64,000 nucleotides of DNA. It comes from Bremia lactucae (Eukaryota; Oomycota; Peronosporomycetes; Peronosporales; Peronosporaceae). This document shows positions 56,344 to 64,000 of this stretch, one piece after another. The notes below the pieces were generated by a model. The model did not search any database. It was not told the origin of the DNA and saw nothing but the letters and a program-made list of their open reading frames with translations. The position numbers were made by a program, and so were the translations under genes. Position 1 is the first letter of the stretch, and each line of letters opens with the position of its first letter. The stretch covers positions 120,247-184,246 of the forward strand of contig NC_090625.1 of assembly GCF_004359215.1 (NCBI RefSeq). Reading direction: 5' to 3'.

Positions 56344-59300
56344 GATGCGTTCGCATCCTACGTCGCAATTCTATTGTGTACGCATTGCCTCTTCGATGCA
56401 GTACACGGAAAGGCCCAATGAACTTGGGTAGTAGTTTAATGCTACCCACATTAGTGACTAATCGTTTAGGTAAGTTTACCGTAGAGAGTAGCACTAGATC
56501 ATTAATTTGAATGAATTAACATTTGCTCTTCCATGTTTGTCTGCATTCCATTTCTGTCGGTCCACTGCGTTAGCAATAGAATCCTGAACGAAACGGATAA
56601 TTGATTCTCGAGTTAGCAGAAACTCTTCCGCTAACTCATTTGTTTTGTCTTTTTCAGTACGCTTAGTGCGTACTGCCATGAGATCAATCTCATTTTCGAT
56701 GTCGTTTTCTTCGACATTGACATCACTCGCGTCGTTGTTATTTTCGACGCGTGTTGAGCATGAGCCAGAATTGGTTTTGCTCCTGCGAGTCCCCCCCCCT
56801 TAGACTAGAGGATCCCTCTAATTGGGTCGGTATGCGAGGATGGCGTAAGCCATTCACAAAGAACGGTGTATGCGTTGTAGACGCATGCACCGAATTATTG
56901 ATGGCGAATTCGACCATCGGTAAAAACTCGCTCCAATTCGGATACGATTGGACGTAACCTCGAAGTATCTCTTCGAGGACGCTGTTTGATTATCCGTTTC
57001 TGGGTGATCGGATGTTGACATAGTCAGCCGTGTTCCGAGAGATCAGAATACGGATTGCCAAACTCCGCCGATAACGGTGGATCTCTATCCGAGACCAGTT
57101 CACGGAGTAAACCGTGGAATTTGAATACCGTGTCGATAAAGACACGGGCACAACCCGGAGCCGTAATCGACTCTGGTACCGCAGCAAGGTGCACCATCTT
57201 GCTGAATCTGTCTACAAAAACAAGGATTCCATTATTTTTGTGGTCGTTTTCGGGAAATCCGAAGACGAAGTCCACAGATACGGACTGCCAACACTCTGCT
57301 GGAAGTTGTAGAGGTTGGAGAGGTGCACGGGATGAAGGGCTGGGCTTCACCCGTTGACATACTTCGCAAGCACGAACGTACTTGCGCATAAACTGATACT
57401 GGCGGGGCCAATAAAAGTCGCGACTTACTGTGAGTTAAGTTTTCTCACGTCCACGATGCCCAGTTATTGGTGCATCGTGACGCTCATACATGATGCGCAA
57501 GCGCAAATCATTGGGATTTGGGATGGAGTGTCGCCTGCAAGGGCTGTGAAATACAATATGCCGTTGCGTGTTGTGTATCGATCGGATGACGATCGATATA
57601 AAGCCGGTAAATATTAAAAAAGTATTATCGGATGCATTTATCTGATAATCCAATAAACGCAACGGACCCTTATCTTCTTCGTAGGCTTTTTTTTAAGTCA
57701 TCAAACAAGGTTGATGACAGAACACTTGAAATGAGTGTTGCAACAGTGGGATTATTTTCACTGTTGGAACGCGCAGCCGGCTCGAAATCGGGTCGGCATG
57801 GAATGGTCTGTCTTGATCTGCAATCGCGAAGATGGGCGATTGCATCAAGCTTTGCTTGATACCTTCGAAGGAATGCCGACAATCGGCGATCCATAGCGTT
57901 TTATCGTCTTTTTTTCAAAGACAAGAGAGATGAACTGTCATCTCGGCATAATTGCGGAAGTACTTATGCAAATACGCAGGAACTTTCCAAGTCCCTTGAC
58001 ATCGACTGGAACTGACCATCGGTAAATGCCTTGATCTTTTCGGGATCAGGGCGCACGCCGTGTTTACCGACGTTGCACCCAAGAAGTGGTATTTCGCTTG
58101 CAGCGAATATGAACTTCTTGAGATTTGCGTACAACTTATGCTTTAGAATAAACGTGACTTTAAGGAACTCCCACGTCCGTCTTTCCGTCATAAGTCCGGC
58201 TATAGACGAATACACCGTTAATAACTCAGAGCGAATTCTCGCACCGGTCTCAACAGATTCGTTACGCATCTATCGAATGTTGCACTAAGCCCCATATGGC
58301 ATTACTAGCCATTCCCAGAGCATCCCACTGGGAGTGCTCACTGCTGTGTACGGGATGTCTTGTTCTCGCATAAGGATCTGATAAAATCCATCCATCAGAT
58401 CCATAAACGATAAGATGGTACTCTTAGACATACCATCTATGATTACGTCTTCACACGGTATCGGTGTATGAGCCGGTACCGTTACAGCATTCAGTTTATC
58501 GAATGCGTGCTCTATCCCAACATGTAGCTATTCGCACACGGAAGTGCGGAGAGCAATGTCGGGAGGTTGACTCCCTCACATGTCCCGCTTTTAATCAATC
58601 GATAAAGAATTTATCGATAGGTACTTGTTCACGAGGTAGTGGCTACTGCTTCATGACACAGTACTTCAAGCCCGGTTTGAGCTCGATCTCATGTCGAGTG
58701 CCTTTATCCTTAGGCAACTCGCATGGAACTGTTTCAGGGAATACATCCCTGAATTCAATCAAATCCATATATGTAGGATTTGTCTTAAGTGACTCCCAGG
58801 ATGGAGTATTATCTCTCTCAATCCGAGTCTATACATCGAGGACACTTCGTCCATCGATGAGCTGCTGAGAACCCGTTCGTTCTCTGCAAAAATTACCGCC
58901 GACCGAATATCGGTTACGTATTCGTCCTCTGGGACGAGTACGCAGATCTACTTGATTGTACCACTATGCGGTTTTCTCTAGAACCGCTTGGGTTCTAGGG
59001 TTGGTAATTGAGTTATCTCCGAAGGAGATTTCTCCTCAAGTACGTGAAGACTTATTCCGTCAACGTCTTCCGATTGTGATTGACCAGTCGGGTCCTCTAC
59101 GGTCGACTCTCTACTCGATTTAGGATCATCGTATTGTCCATTTTGGACAACCGGTATCTTCCTTGAATCTCGCTTGCTAGGCGTACATTCATGTCTCAAT
59201 CCACTCGACCGAGTGGTGGACCTTCGACGCTGCCTGTGCATTCGCACAGCCGCCGGCAGCTGACTACACAGGGTGATTTATAAGCACACTGTGATCTTGT

Positions 59301-59524
59301 GCAGTCGTACTAACGACCGTACCACAAGTGAGGCTATCGCACTCACTCGTAGTACATCCACACGCTTGTGGACCCTCCAAGGCGTTTATCAGATGGCCAT
59401 TTGATGAACAAGTGGTAGGCATCTTTACGGATCGATGCTGCCAGCTGATCCTTGGCTCATATTCTCTGATCCAAGGTTCTAGCAACTGGCGCCGAATTAA
59501 GTTATTCGACGCCCCACAGTCCAC
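55853..59524 (-). pseudogene. B2 pol (protease remnant, RT, RNase H, integrase, chromodomain)
   Basis: From 59524 down: protease with DCGASNNLIRRQLLE running straight into PWIREYEPRISWQ, so its middle, including the flap, is deleted as in B3; RT N-terminus at about 58860-58600; RT C-terminus (58269-57964, LYANLKKFIFAASEIPLLGC); RNase H remnants (57894-57670); integrase zinc (RACEVCQRVKPSP) and core (57389-57024, VSVDFVFGFPENDHKNNGI, VSDRDPPL); integrase C-terminus and linker (56494-55853, KLLPKFIGPFRVLHRRGNAY, HPTFYVGRLRPY); chromodomain start (RFLVERILRDVKG) frameshifted near 55850. Confidence 0.8.
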
Positions 59525-60859
59525 TAGAGCTCTATGTGAAAATTATTTGTCACTTTTAACTTCAAGGTGATGAGGGATACCTCATCACCAGGTGCAGAGA
59601 CAGATAATGATTGTGTGTCTGGAACAACTATCGCAAGAGATTTGCAAATTCTCTTGAAGTTGCTGGCTTGGTAGGGCGTTGGGCCCCTATTGACCCCGAC
59701 CGTTTTCTGGCGGTTCGTCTCGCTGTTGCAATTTGGCAACAACGTCGGACCCGCGACCGTTGCCTTTTTGGCATTCGGTCCATAATTACGTTCAGTACCT
59801 CTCGGTACTGGGCGCGGAGCACTACACTCATGAGCGTAGTGTCCTAACTTTTGACAGCGATTGCATTTCAGCAATCGCTTGTTGTTTCAAAAGCGAGGTT
59901 TCTCGCTTTCGACATAAGAGAGGTCCATAGGTTCTGGACCTTCCAGTTCGTGTTGTCTTGGAAGACGATAAGATGACGAATTAGCTTGAGCCTGTCTCAA
60001 GCTAAAGTCCTCCTGTTCCGCAACGGATATTGCTTCTTCAAGCGTATCCAGTTCCAAGCGGAACAGGTGGGTCTTTACGGGACCATCCGTAAGACCTTGC
60101 ATGAACACCGTGTGTTCATGAGCTGGGTTGTTCGTGATACAACTCGATAAGAGTCGTATGTGCTGGGCATAAGCGTGAACATCACGCTTGCCTTGCTTGA
60201 GTTTCAAAGCTCTGATCGAGCTCTGAACCTAGCCCTAGGAGGTTCAAACGTCTGTTTGAGCCGAGCTTGAGAAGCTTCTAGCGACCCAAAGACATATGGG
60301 CCGCGCAACTTAAGGCCTAGTGCCCAAGTTTTGGCACGACCTGCCAAAATTTGATTGAGCAAATGCGACTTGCATTTGCTCGTCGACGATGTGACGAGCC
60401 ATTATGGCATCTTCCAGCTCGACAAACCATCTTAAGAGGGAGTCTTCTTCAACTCCCCTATACTTGGAGATGTCAATCTTTATGGTTTCGGGACGACACG
60501 TGTGCATCATCCCAGATACAGGGGGGGGTCTGTACCTGCTGTAATCTCAACAATTCTGCCTGTTGAGAGCCTTGCTGATTAAGCAAGGCTACCTTCTCCT
60601 TCGCCTCGTCAAGTTCATGATATATGAACTTGGCGATGGCTGAATTTAGGGCATATCTGCCCAAATCGGACAGCATGGCCAAGATGGCATCGTTTCCTAC
60701 GGTCGAACTCATTTGTTCGACCGCACTCCTTTCTACGTACTTGGACGGACTACAAAGTGCTATCAGGGGTAACGAGACACTTCTGACTTGTACTGCTTCA
60801 GTACAAGTCCACTTCGCACTGTCCCAGTGCGAGTGGTGCCTCACGTCACTTCGTGACAC
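59524..60859 (-). pseudogene. B2 gag
   Basis: Minus-strand N-terminal segment 60859-60473 (AIAKFIYHELDEAKEKVALL, then NQQGSQQAELLRLQQ, which is coiled-coil-like), a capsid region 60510-60310 with a frame change, 60207-59887 (KRDVHAYAQHIRLLSSCI, TLEEAISVAEQEDFSLRQAQ) and the zinc knuckle CNRCQKLGHYAHEC (about 59869-59828). Broken by several stops. Confidence 0.8.
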
Positions 60860-61204
60860 TAGTACGTGCAGAGGAAGACTTTTTAAAATACTTGCTTTGA
60901 AGAGGGTTAAATAACAACTGTATTCAATAAAATTAAGTTCTTCTGTTCCTATCTAATTGATAGTAACTTCAGTATGAACTAATACAAACATGTAATAAAG
61001 TCTTACCTGTCTCTCTCTTTGCGCGCGTCCAGCGCTGACTGGACCGCGGAGAAAGTAGATATAATGGTCTATATCTACCAATGGATAAGCTTTTAGAATA
61101 TTACCATGTAAAGTAATATTCTTCAATTATTATCTACTTTTTAGATAATATATGAAATAACAACCGTTAAGTGTTAATTTCATGTAGCGATACATCCCGT
61201 AACA
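60768..61204 (-). repeat. 5' LTR of B2
   Basis: 437 bp, collinear with B3's LTR. Its terminal dinucleotides are eroded (CGTAACA and GGTAAC in place of CGTTACA and TGTAAC). The primer-binding-site-like GTGCTA(T)CA lies inside, at about 60755. Confidence 0.85.
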
Positions 61205-61570
61205 AGGCGGGCACGTCTTAATGCGGCCACGCTCTACTCAGACACACACCCTAGCACAGAGAAGAAGGGGTTAGACCGTCTGCTCTTGCGTGCAGTGAGG
61301 TAATTGTGGTGAGCGCCTCAGCGACCTCACCCAACGCACTAAGTACTCTGGTAAAGTGTCGTCACGGGAACGGTAATCCGGCTCCTCGTCTCAGTTACCA
61401 AGTAGGAAGTAGTTATTAGACTGATTTTATATTTAATCGCATTAAATATAAAAACCTATTTTTACCAATTAAAAATGTCACCTATGTAGATAGCACTAAT
61501 ATGTAAATGCGAGTGTAACGGATAACGCTAGGCGTTATCCCTCCTAATGTGAATACACCCATGTGCATTC
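61205..61570 (-). repeat. Family-C LTR fragment
   Basis: Matches 46860-47250: CACGCTCTACT, ACACACCCTAGC, GTGTCGTCACGGGA, the AATCGCATTAAATATAAA stretch and GCTAGGCG(T/A)(T/C)ATCCCTCCTAATGTGAAT. Only one copy of the 211-bp unit is present. It ends near 61570, about 190 bp before the HERP-like gene's initiator. Confidence 0.75.
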
Positions 61571-61761
61571 CTTCGGCGACTGGTCGATAAGACGACAGAC
61601 TTTGCTCGGGGTCCATCTCCTGAAATATTTGTTCGATTTTCCAGAATTCTCATTTAAGTCTATTTCAGATGTGATCCCAAGTCATGGATTGGCTAATTTC
61701 TTCTTTCAGAATGCTCCAATCCGCTCCGGCCGTGCATCGCCGCGTGGCTTGCACTCCGGCT

Positions 61762-61768
61762 TCATTCT
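61762..61768 (+). promoter_or_regulatory. Oomycete initiator deciding the start of the HERP-like gene
   Basis: TCATTCT fits YCAYTYY exactly and is followed by the T-rich TTCTTG. Transcription from the A at 61764 gives a 22-nt leader before ATG 61786. The upstream in-frame ATG at 61684 would then be outside the transcript. Confidence 0.55.
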
Positions 61769-61785
61769 TTCTTGAAGCCTTCACA

Positions 61786-63006
61786 ATGGACGCTTCTCCC
61801 GCTCCTCTGCCCCACGTGAACCTCGTGGTACGCAACGTTTACTCGCCGTCGCAGTCATTGGCACTCACGATCGACCCGAAAACACTGGTAAGCGAATTAA
61901 AGCGCCGACTCAGCGTCGAGTTCGTTTCTGCGCCCGCCATTTCAGACCAGAAGCTCATCTTTGGCGGCAAAATTTGTCGCGACGATGAGCCGCTGGAGGT
62001 GCTCCTGTCTAAATTGCAAGAAAAAGACCCGAAGGATGGTGAAAACAGAGAGGAACCCGTAGTGATTCACCTGCTGGTGAGCTCGACTCGAGGCGTTGAG
62101 CTTAATGCTTTATCTCAACACGATGCAATGGCACAGGACTCTCCGAGACCTACAGTCGGTGCTGTCCAGCATTCACCACTCTCTAATTTACAGCCAGAAG
62201 ATCCGGTATTATTGCAGCATCCACACTTGATGAATCCCCAGACACAACAGCATCAAAATTACTTTAGACAGAGTGTTCTCATGCAACAGCAGGCGATGGT
62301 GCTCCACCAGATACAATACTTGCAGATGATGCTCATGCAGCAGCAACAAGCAGCGCCAATGCCGAATGCCCAGCAAAACCTATTTGGTGCCCAGCACGCG
62401 GCTCTTTATGGAAATTTCTATGGCATGATGCATCAGCAGATGCTCCACGCTAGGCCTGCCGTCGCCACTCATGCCACCGCGCAGGTACCTGCAGCTCCGG
62501 CGTCTGCTTTGAACCAAGCATCTGCCATGGAGGCGCCTGTAGAGGCGCCGGCATGCTCGATGCTTACGGAAATCGTGCGGGAAGTATTCCGGCTGCTAGA
62601 CTTCCGCGTAGCGTTTAAGATGGCGCTTATGCTGCTAATTATTGGACAGGACACTCCAATAGACCGAATCGCTATGCTAGTACTTCTGTCGATTATCTCT
62701 TACCTGCACATTACCGGCATTTTTGCCAAAATCTACGAAGTGTACAACCGGCGTCGTGGTGCCAATGACAGTGCAAATTTGAATGGAGCTGTGGCGGCTG
62801 CGGGCGCTGCGATTGTCACCCAATATGGCGATTTGACGCGTATTTTGCAGATTTCGGCAGACGGTGGACTCGCTTGCGATATTAAGTATTTCCTGGCCGG
62901 GTTTTTCTTGTCGCTGGTGCCAGCGTGGCGTCCACAGCCGATTCACGGCGCAGTGCCCGTAGTTGATAATGCTATTCCGAATGACGTGCCTTTGCAGGGA
63001 ATTTAA
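61786..63006 (+). CDS. HERP-like ubiquitin-domain ER membrane protein
   Basis: 406 codons from ATG 61786 (440 if 61684 were used). Residues 10-85 are a ubiquitin-like fold: VNLVVRNVYSPSQSLALTID, then TLVSELKRRLSVEF and DQKLIFGGKICRDDEPL, i.e. the beta-grasp KLIFxGK block. Residues 140-200 are Gln/Met-rich low complexity. Hydrophobic segments lie at about 272-285 and 292-315 (RIAMLVLLSIISYLHITGIF), a hairpin-like pair, and another at 367-381 (YFLAGFFLSLVPAW). N-terminal UBL plus a C-terminal membrane hairpin is the plan of HERPUD proteins, which organise the Hrd1 complex in ER-associated degradation; the role here is inferred. It converges on TrpD with 376 bp between stops. Confidence 0.7.
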   Translation: MDASPAPLPHVNLVVRNVYSPSQSLALTIDPKTLVSELKRRLSVEFVSAPAISDQKLIFGGKICRDDEPLEVLLSKLQEKDPKDGENREEPVVIHLLVSSTRGVELNALSQHDAMAQDSPRPTVGAVQHSPLSNLQPEDPVLLQHPHLMNPQTQQHQNYFRQSVLMQQQAMVLHQIQYLQMMLMQQQQAAPMPNAQQNLFGAQHAALYGNFYGMMHQQMLHARPAVATHATAQVPAAPASALNQASAMEAPVEAPACSMLTEIVREVFRLLDFRVAFKMALMLLIIGQDTPIDRIAMLVLLSIISYLHITGIFAKIYEVYNRRRGANDSANLNGAVAAAGAAIVTQYGDLTRILQISADGGLACDIKYFLAGFFLSLVPAWRPQPIHGAVPVVDNAIPNDVPLQGI

Positions 63007-63382
63007 AGTGGCTGTGATTGGGTCGTGGTAAGCGAAACAGTGTAAACTATTGGTAGAATTCGTGGAAGGATGAATAGGAACTCTTGCACGAAATCAATTT
63101 TGATTCCAAATATAACGATTAATATTGTATTGGAGGTTGCACTGAGATTGACATTGTCGGAAGCAGACGCCACCTCATCGCAGCAGCATTAATACTGTGA
63201 TTAGGCAGTGCTATATTATATTTTTACTCTTCCAATGTGCAATTTATCTATCAGACTCTTAAGAGCACTTGCAAAAGGTCGCCAATTATCATACTGGCTG
63301 TTTACATTAACCGAAGCTAATTATACTGCGAATTAAGAAATATCTCAACACTTAAGTATCCAAAGTGAGGCAAAAAACATAC
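63007..63382. other. Convergent intergenic region
   Basis: AT-rich, holding the 3' ends of both flanking genes. No ORF, repeat or RNA gene recognised. Confidence 0.5.
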
Positions 63383-64000
63383 TTAAGATTCAACGTGCAG
63401 TTTTTGTGCGGCTTGAATCCACTTGTCGAGCGTATTAAGCGCTTCGCCCGAAAAGAGTTGCCGCTTGGCTATCTCATAGCCGCTCTTGATACTATCGGCG
63501 AGACCGTACACATACAAACCTGCGCCAGCATTATATGCGATCGTGTTGCCGATTGCGCCATCGCAATCAACTCCACCTAAAAACACTTTCCGAATTATTG
63601 CTGCATTCTCCGTTGCATTGCCTCCTTTCAATCCATCAAGAGTCACGGCTGGCACGCCCACGGCTCTGGGATCCAACTGGTAGCGCCGGCATGGCATCTC
63701 AGCTCCCAGACGGATCTCCACTATATCAGCCATCCCCATCGAATTAAGCTCATCCAGACCAGCACAGTGCACGACGAGGCCGTGCTCCACGCCCAATGCT
63801 AGCAATACTTGCCCAAAAACATCCAGCAAAGTGGGCGTATACACGCCAACGACCACGCGCTTGCATCGCGCTGGATTCAGTAGCGGCCCGAGTACGTTAA
63901 AGATGCTACGAACGCCCATAGCTTTGCGCACAGGAGCTACAAAGCGCATCGCTGGGTGGAAGTACGGCGCATACATAAAGGCAATTCGCGCTGATTCGAG
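63383..64000 (-). CDS. trpD: Anthranilate phosphoribosyltransferase, C-terminal part
   Basis: The frame is open from the window edge (LESARIAFMYAPYFHPAM) to the stop at 63383, 205 codons, about the last 60 percent of a usual 330-350-residue enzyme. Family blocks seen: FHPAMRFVAPVRKAMGVRSI, FNVLGPLLNPA, HGLVVHCAGLDELN and GGNATENAAIIRKVF, in order and without breaks. The enzyme joins anthranilate to PRPP in tryptophan synthesis. The glycine-rich PRPP loop would be upstream, outside the window. No fusion partner is visible at the C-terminal side. Confidence 0.92.
   Translation of the reverse strand, partial: LESARIAFMYAPYFHPAMRFVAPVRKAMGVRSIFNVLGPLLNPARCKRVVVGVYTPTLLDVFGQVLLALGVEHGLVVHCAGLDELNSMGMADIVEIRLGAEMPCRRYQLDPRAVGVPAVTLDGLKGGNATENAAIIRKVFLGGVDCDGAIGNTIAYNAGAGLYVYGLADSIKSGYEIAKRQLFSGEALNTLDKWIQAAQKLHVES

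Larger units (their letters stand above)
55629..61204 (-). mobile_element. Family-B Ty3/gypsy element B2, 3'-truncated
   Basis: Minus-strand element from its 5' LTR (61204-60768) through gag, protease, RT, RNase H, integrase and chromodomain to 55629, where it abuts A2 tail to tail. The 3' LTR is absent. It lies inside or beside a family-C LTR (fragment at 61205-61570). Confidence 0.85.

Noticed and set aside
61684..61785. N-terminal extension of the HERP-like protein from ATG 61684
   Set aside because: The initiator at 61762-61768 lies within it, and the 34 extra residues are not typical of the family.
1..64000. tRNA, rRNA or small RNA genes
   Set aside because: No cloverleaf-like sequence with A and B boxes or rRNA segment was recognised by eye. 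A covariance-model search would be decisive and could not be run.

Overview
The window is eukaryotic and reads as an oomycete, most likely of the Peronosporales (a Phytophthora or downy-mildew type genome; the species cannot be fixed from sequence alone). The reasons are compact, nearly intron-free genes, oomycete-type initiator elements (Inr/FPR) a few tens of bases before ATGs, a secreted protein with a degenerate RXLR-EER leader, and dense nested Ty3/gypsy chromoviral elements with Penelope-like retroelements. Only five convincing host genes are present. The rest is transposon sequence.

Layout. 1-12833: two Penelope-like RT fragments on the minus strand, then a family-B gypsy fragment (LTR-gag-PR, minus) whose LTR is split by a family-A gypsy element (A1, 5590-12623, plus). 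12834-25853: a gene island with a 2410-residue DENN-domain protein and an ankyrin/DHHC S-palmitoyltransferase with one 78-bp intron. 25854-44069: a mosaic of family A and B pieces, including two A/B chimeras with mismatched LTRs. 44070-46640: a gene-poor AT-rich stretch holding one RXLR-like effector candidate (minus). 46640-61570: family-C element (minus), family-A copy A2 (plus) and family-B copy B2 (minus), A2 and B2 joined tail to tail. 61571-64000: a HERP-like ubiquitin-domain ER membrane protein (plus) converging on the 3' part of anthranilate phosphoribosyltransferase (minus).

Main discovery candidate. Every family whose 3' end is visible (A, B, a B-like relative E, and C) carries fragments of a gene on the strand opposite gag-pol. 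In four copies with a recognisable ATG it begins at a fixed distance from the inner edge of the 3' LTR (112 nt in both A-type copies, 118 nt in both B-type copies). It then runs about 1 kb antisense through the post-pol region, across the chromodomain and the integrase-chromodomain linker, and stops opposite the conserved HPxFYVG motif of the integrase C-terminus. Its N-terminal part lies where the sense strand has no gene, yet protein similarity is visible between diverged copies (LFP...SE...F..W in A-type; DPSL.VDY shared by B and C; KLH.LSR...GD.CPCC shared by B and E). Its C-terminal part is a predicted coiled coil with a basic tail. All copies here are broken, so function is unknown. The arrangement resembles antisense genes driven from the 3' LTR in some retroviruses and some plant LTR retrotransposons. 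I do not know of a description in oomycetes.

Host genes show no operon-like relation. The DENN protein (Rab GEF type), the DHHC enzyme and the HERP-like protein point to membrane traffic, lipidation and ER quality control. TrpD is tryptophan biosynthesis. The effector candidate sits in a repeat-bounded pocket, as is common for oomycete effectors. Retroelement reading frames are described as found, with their breaks, and are not reconstructed.
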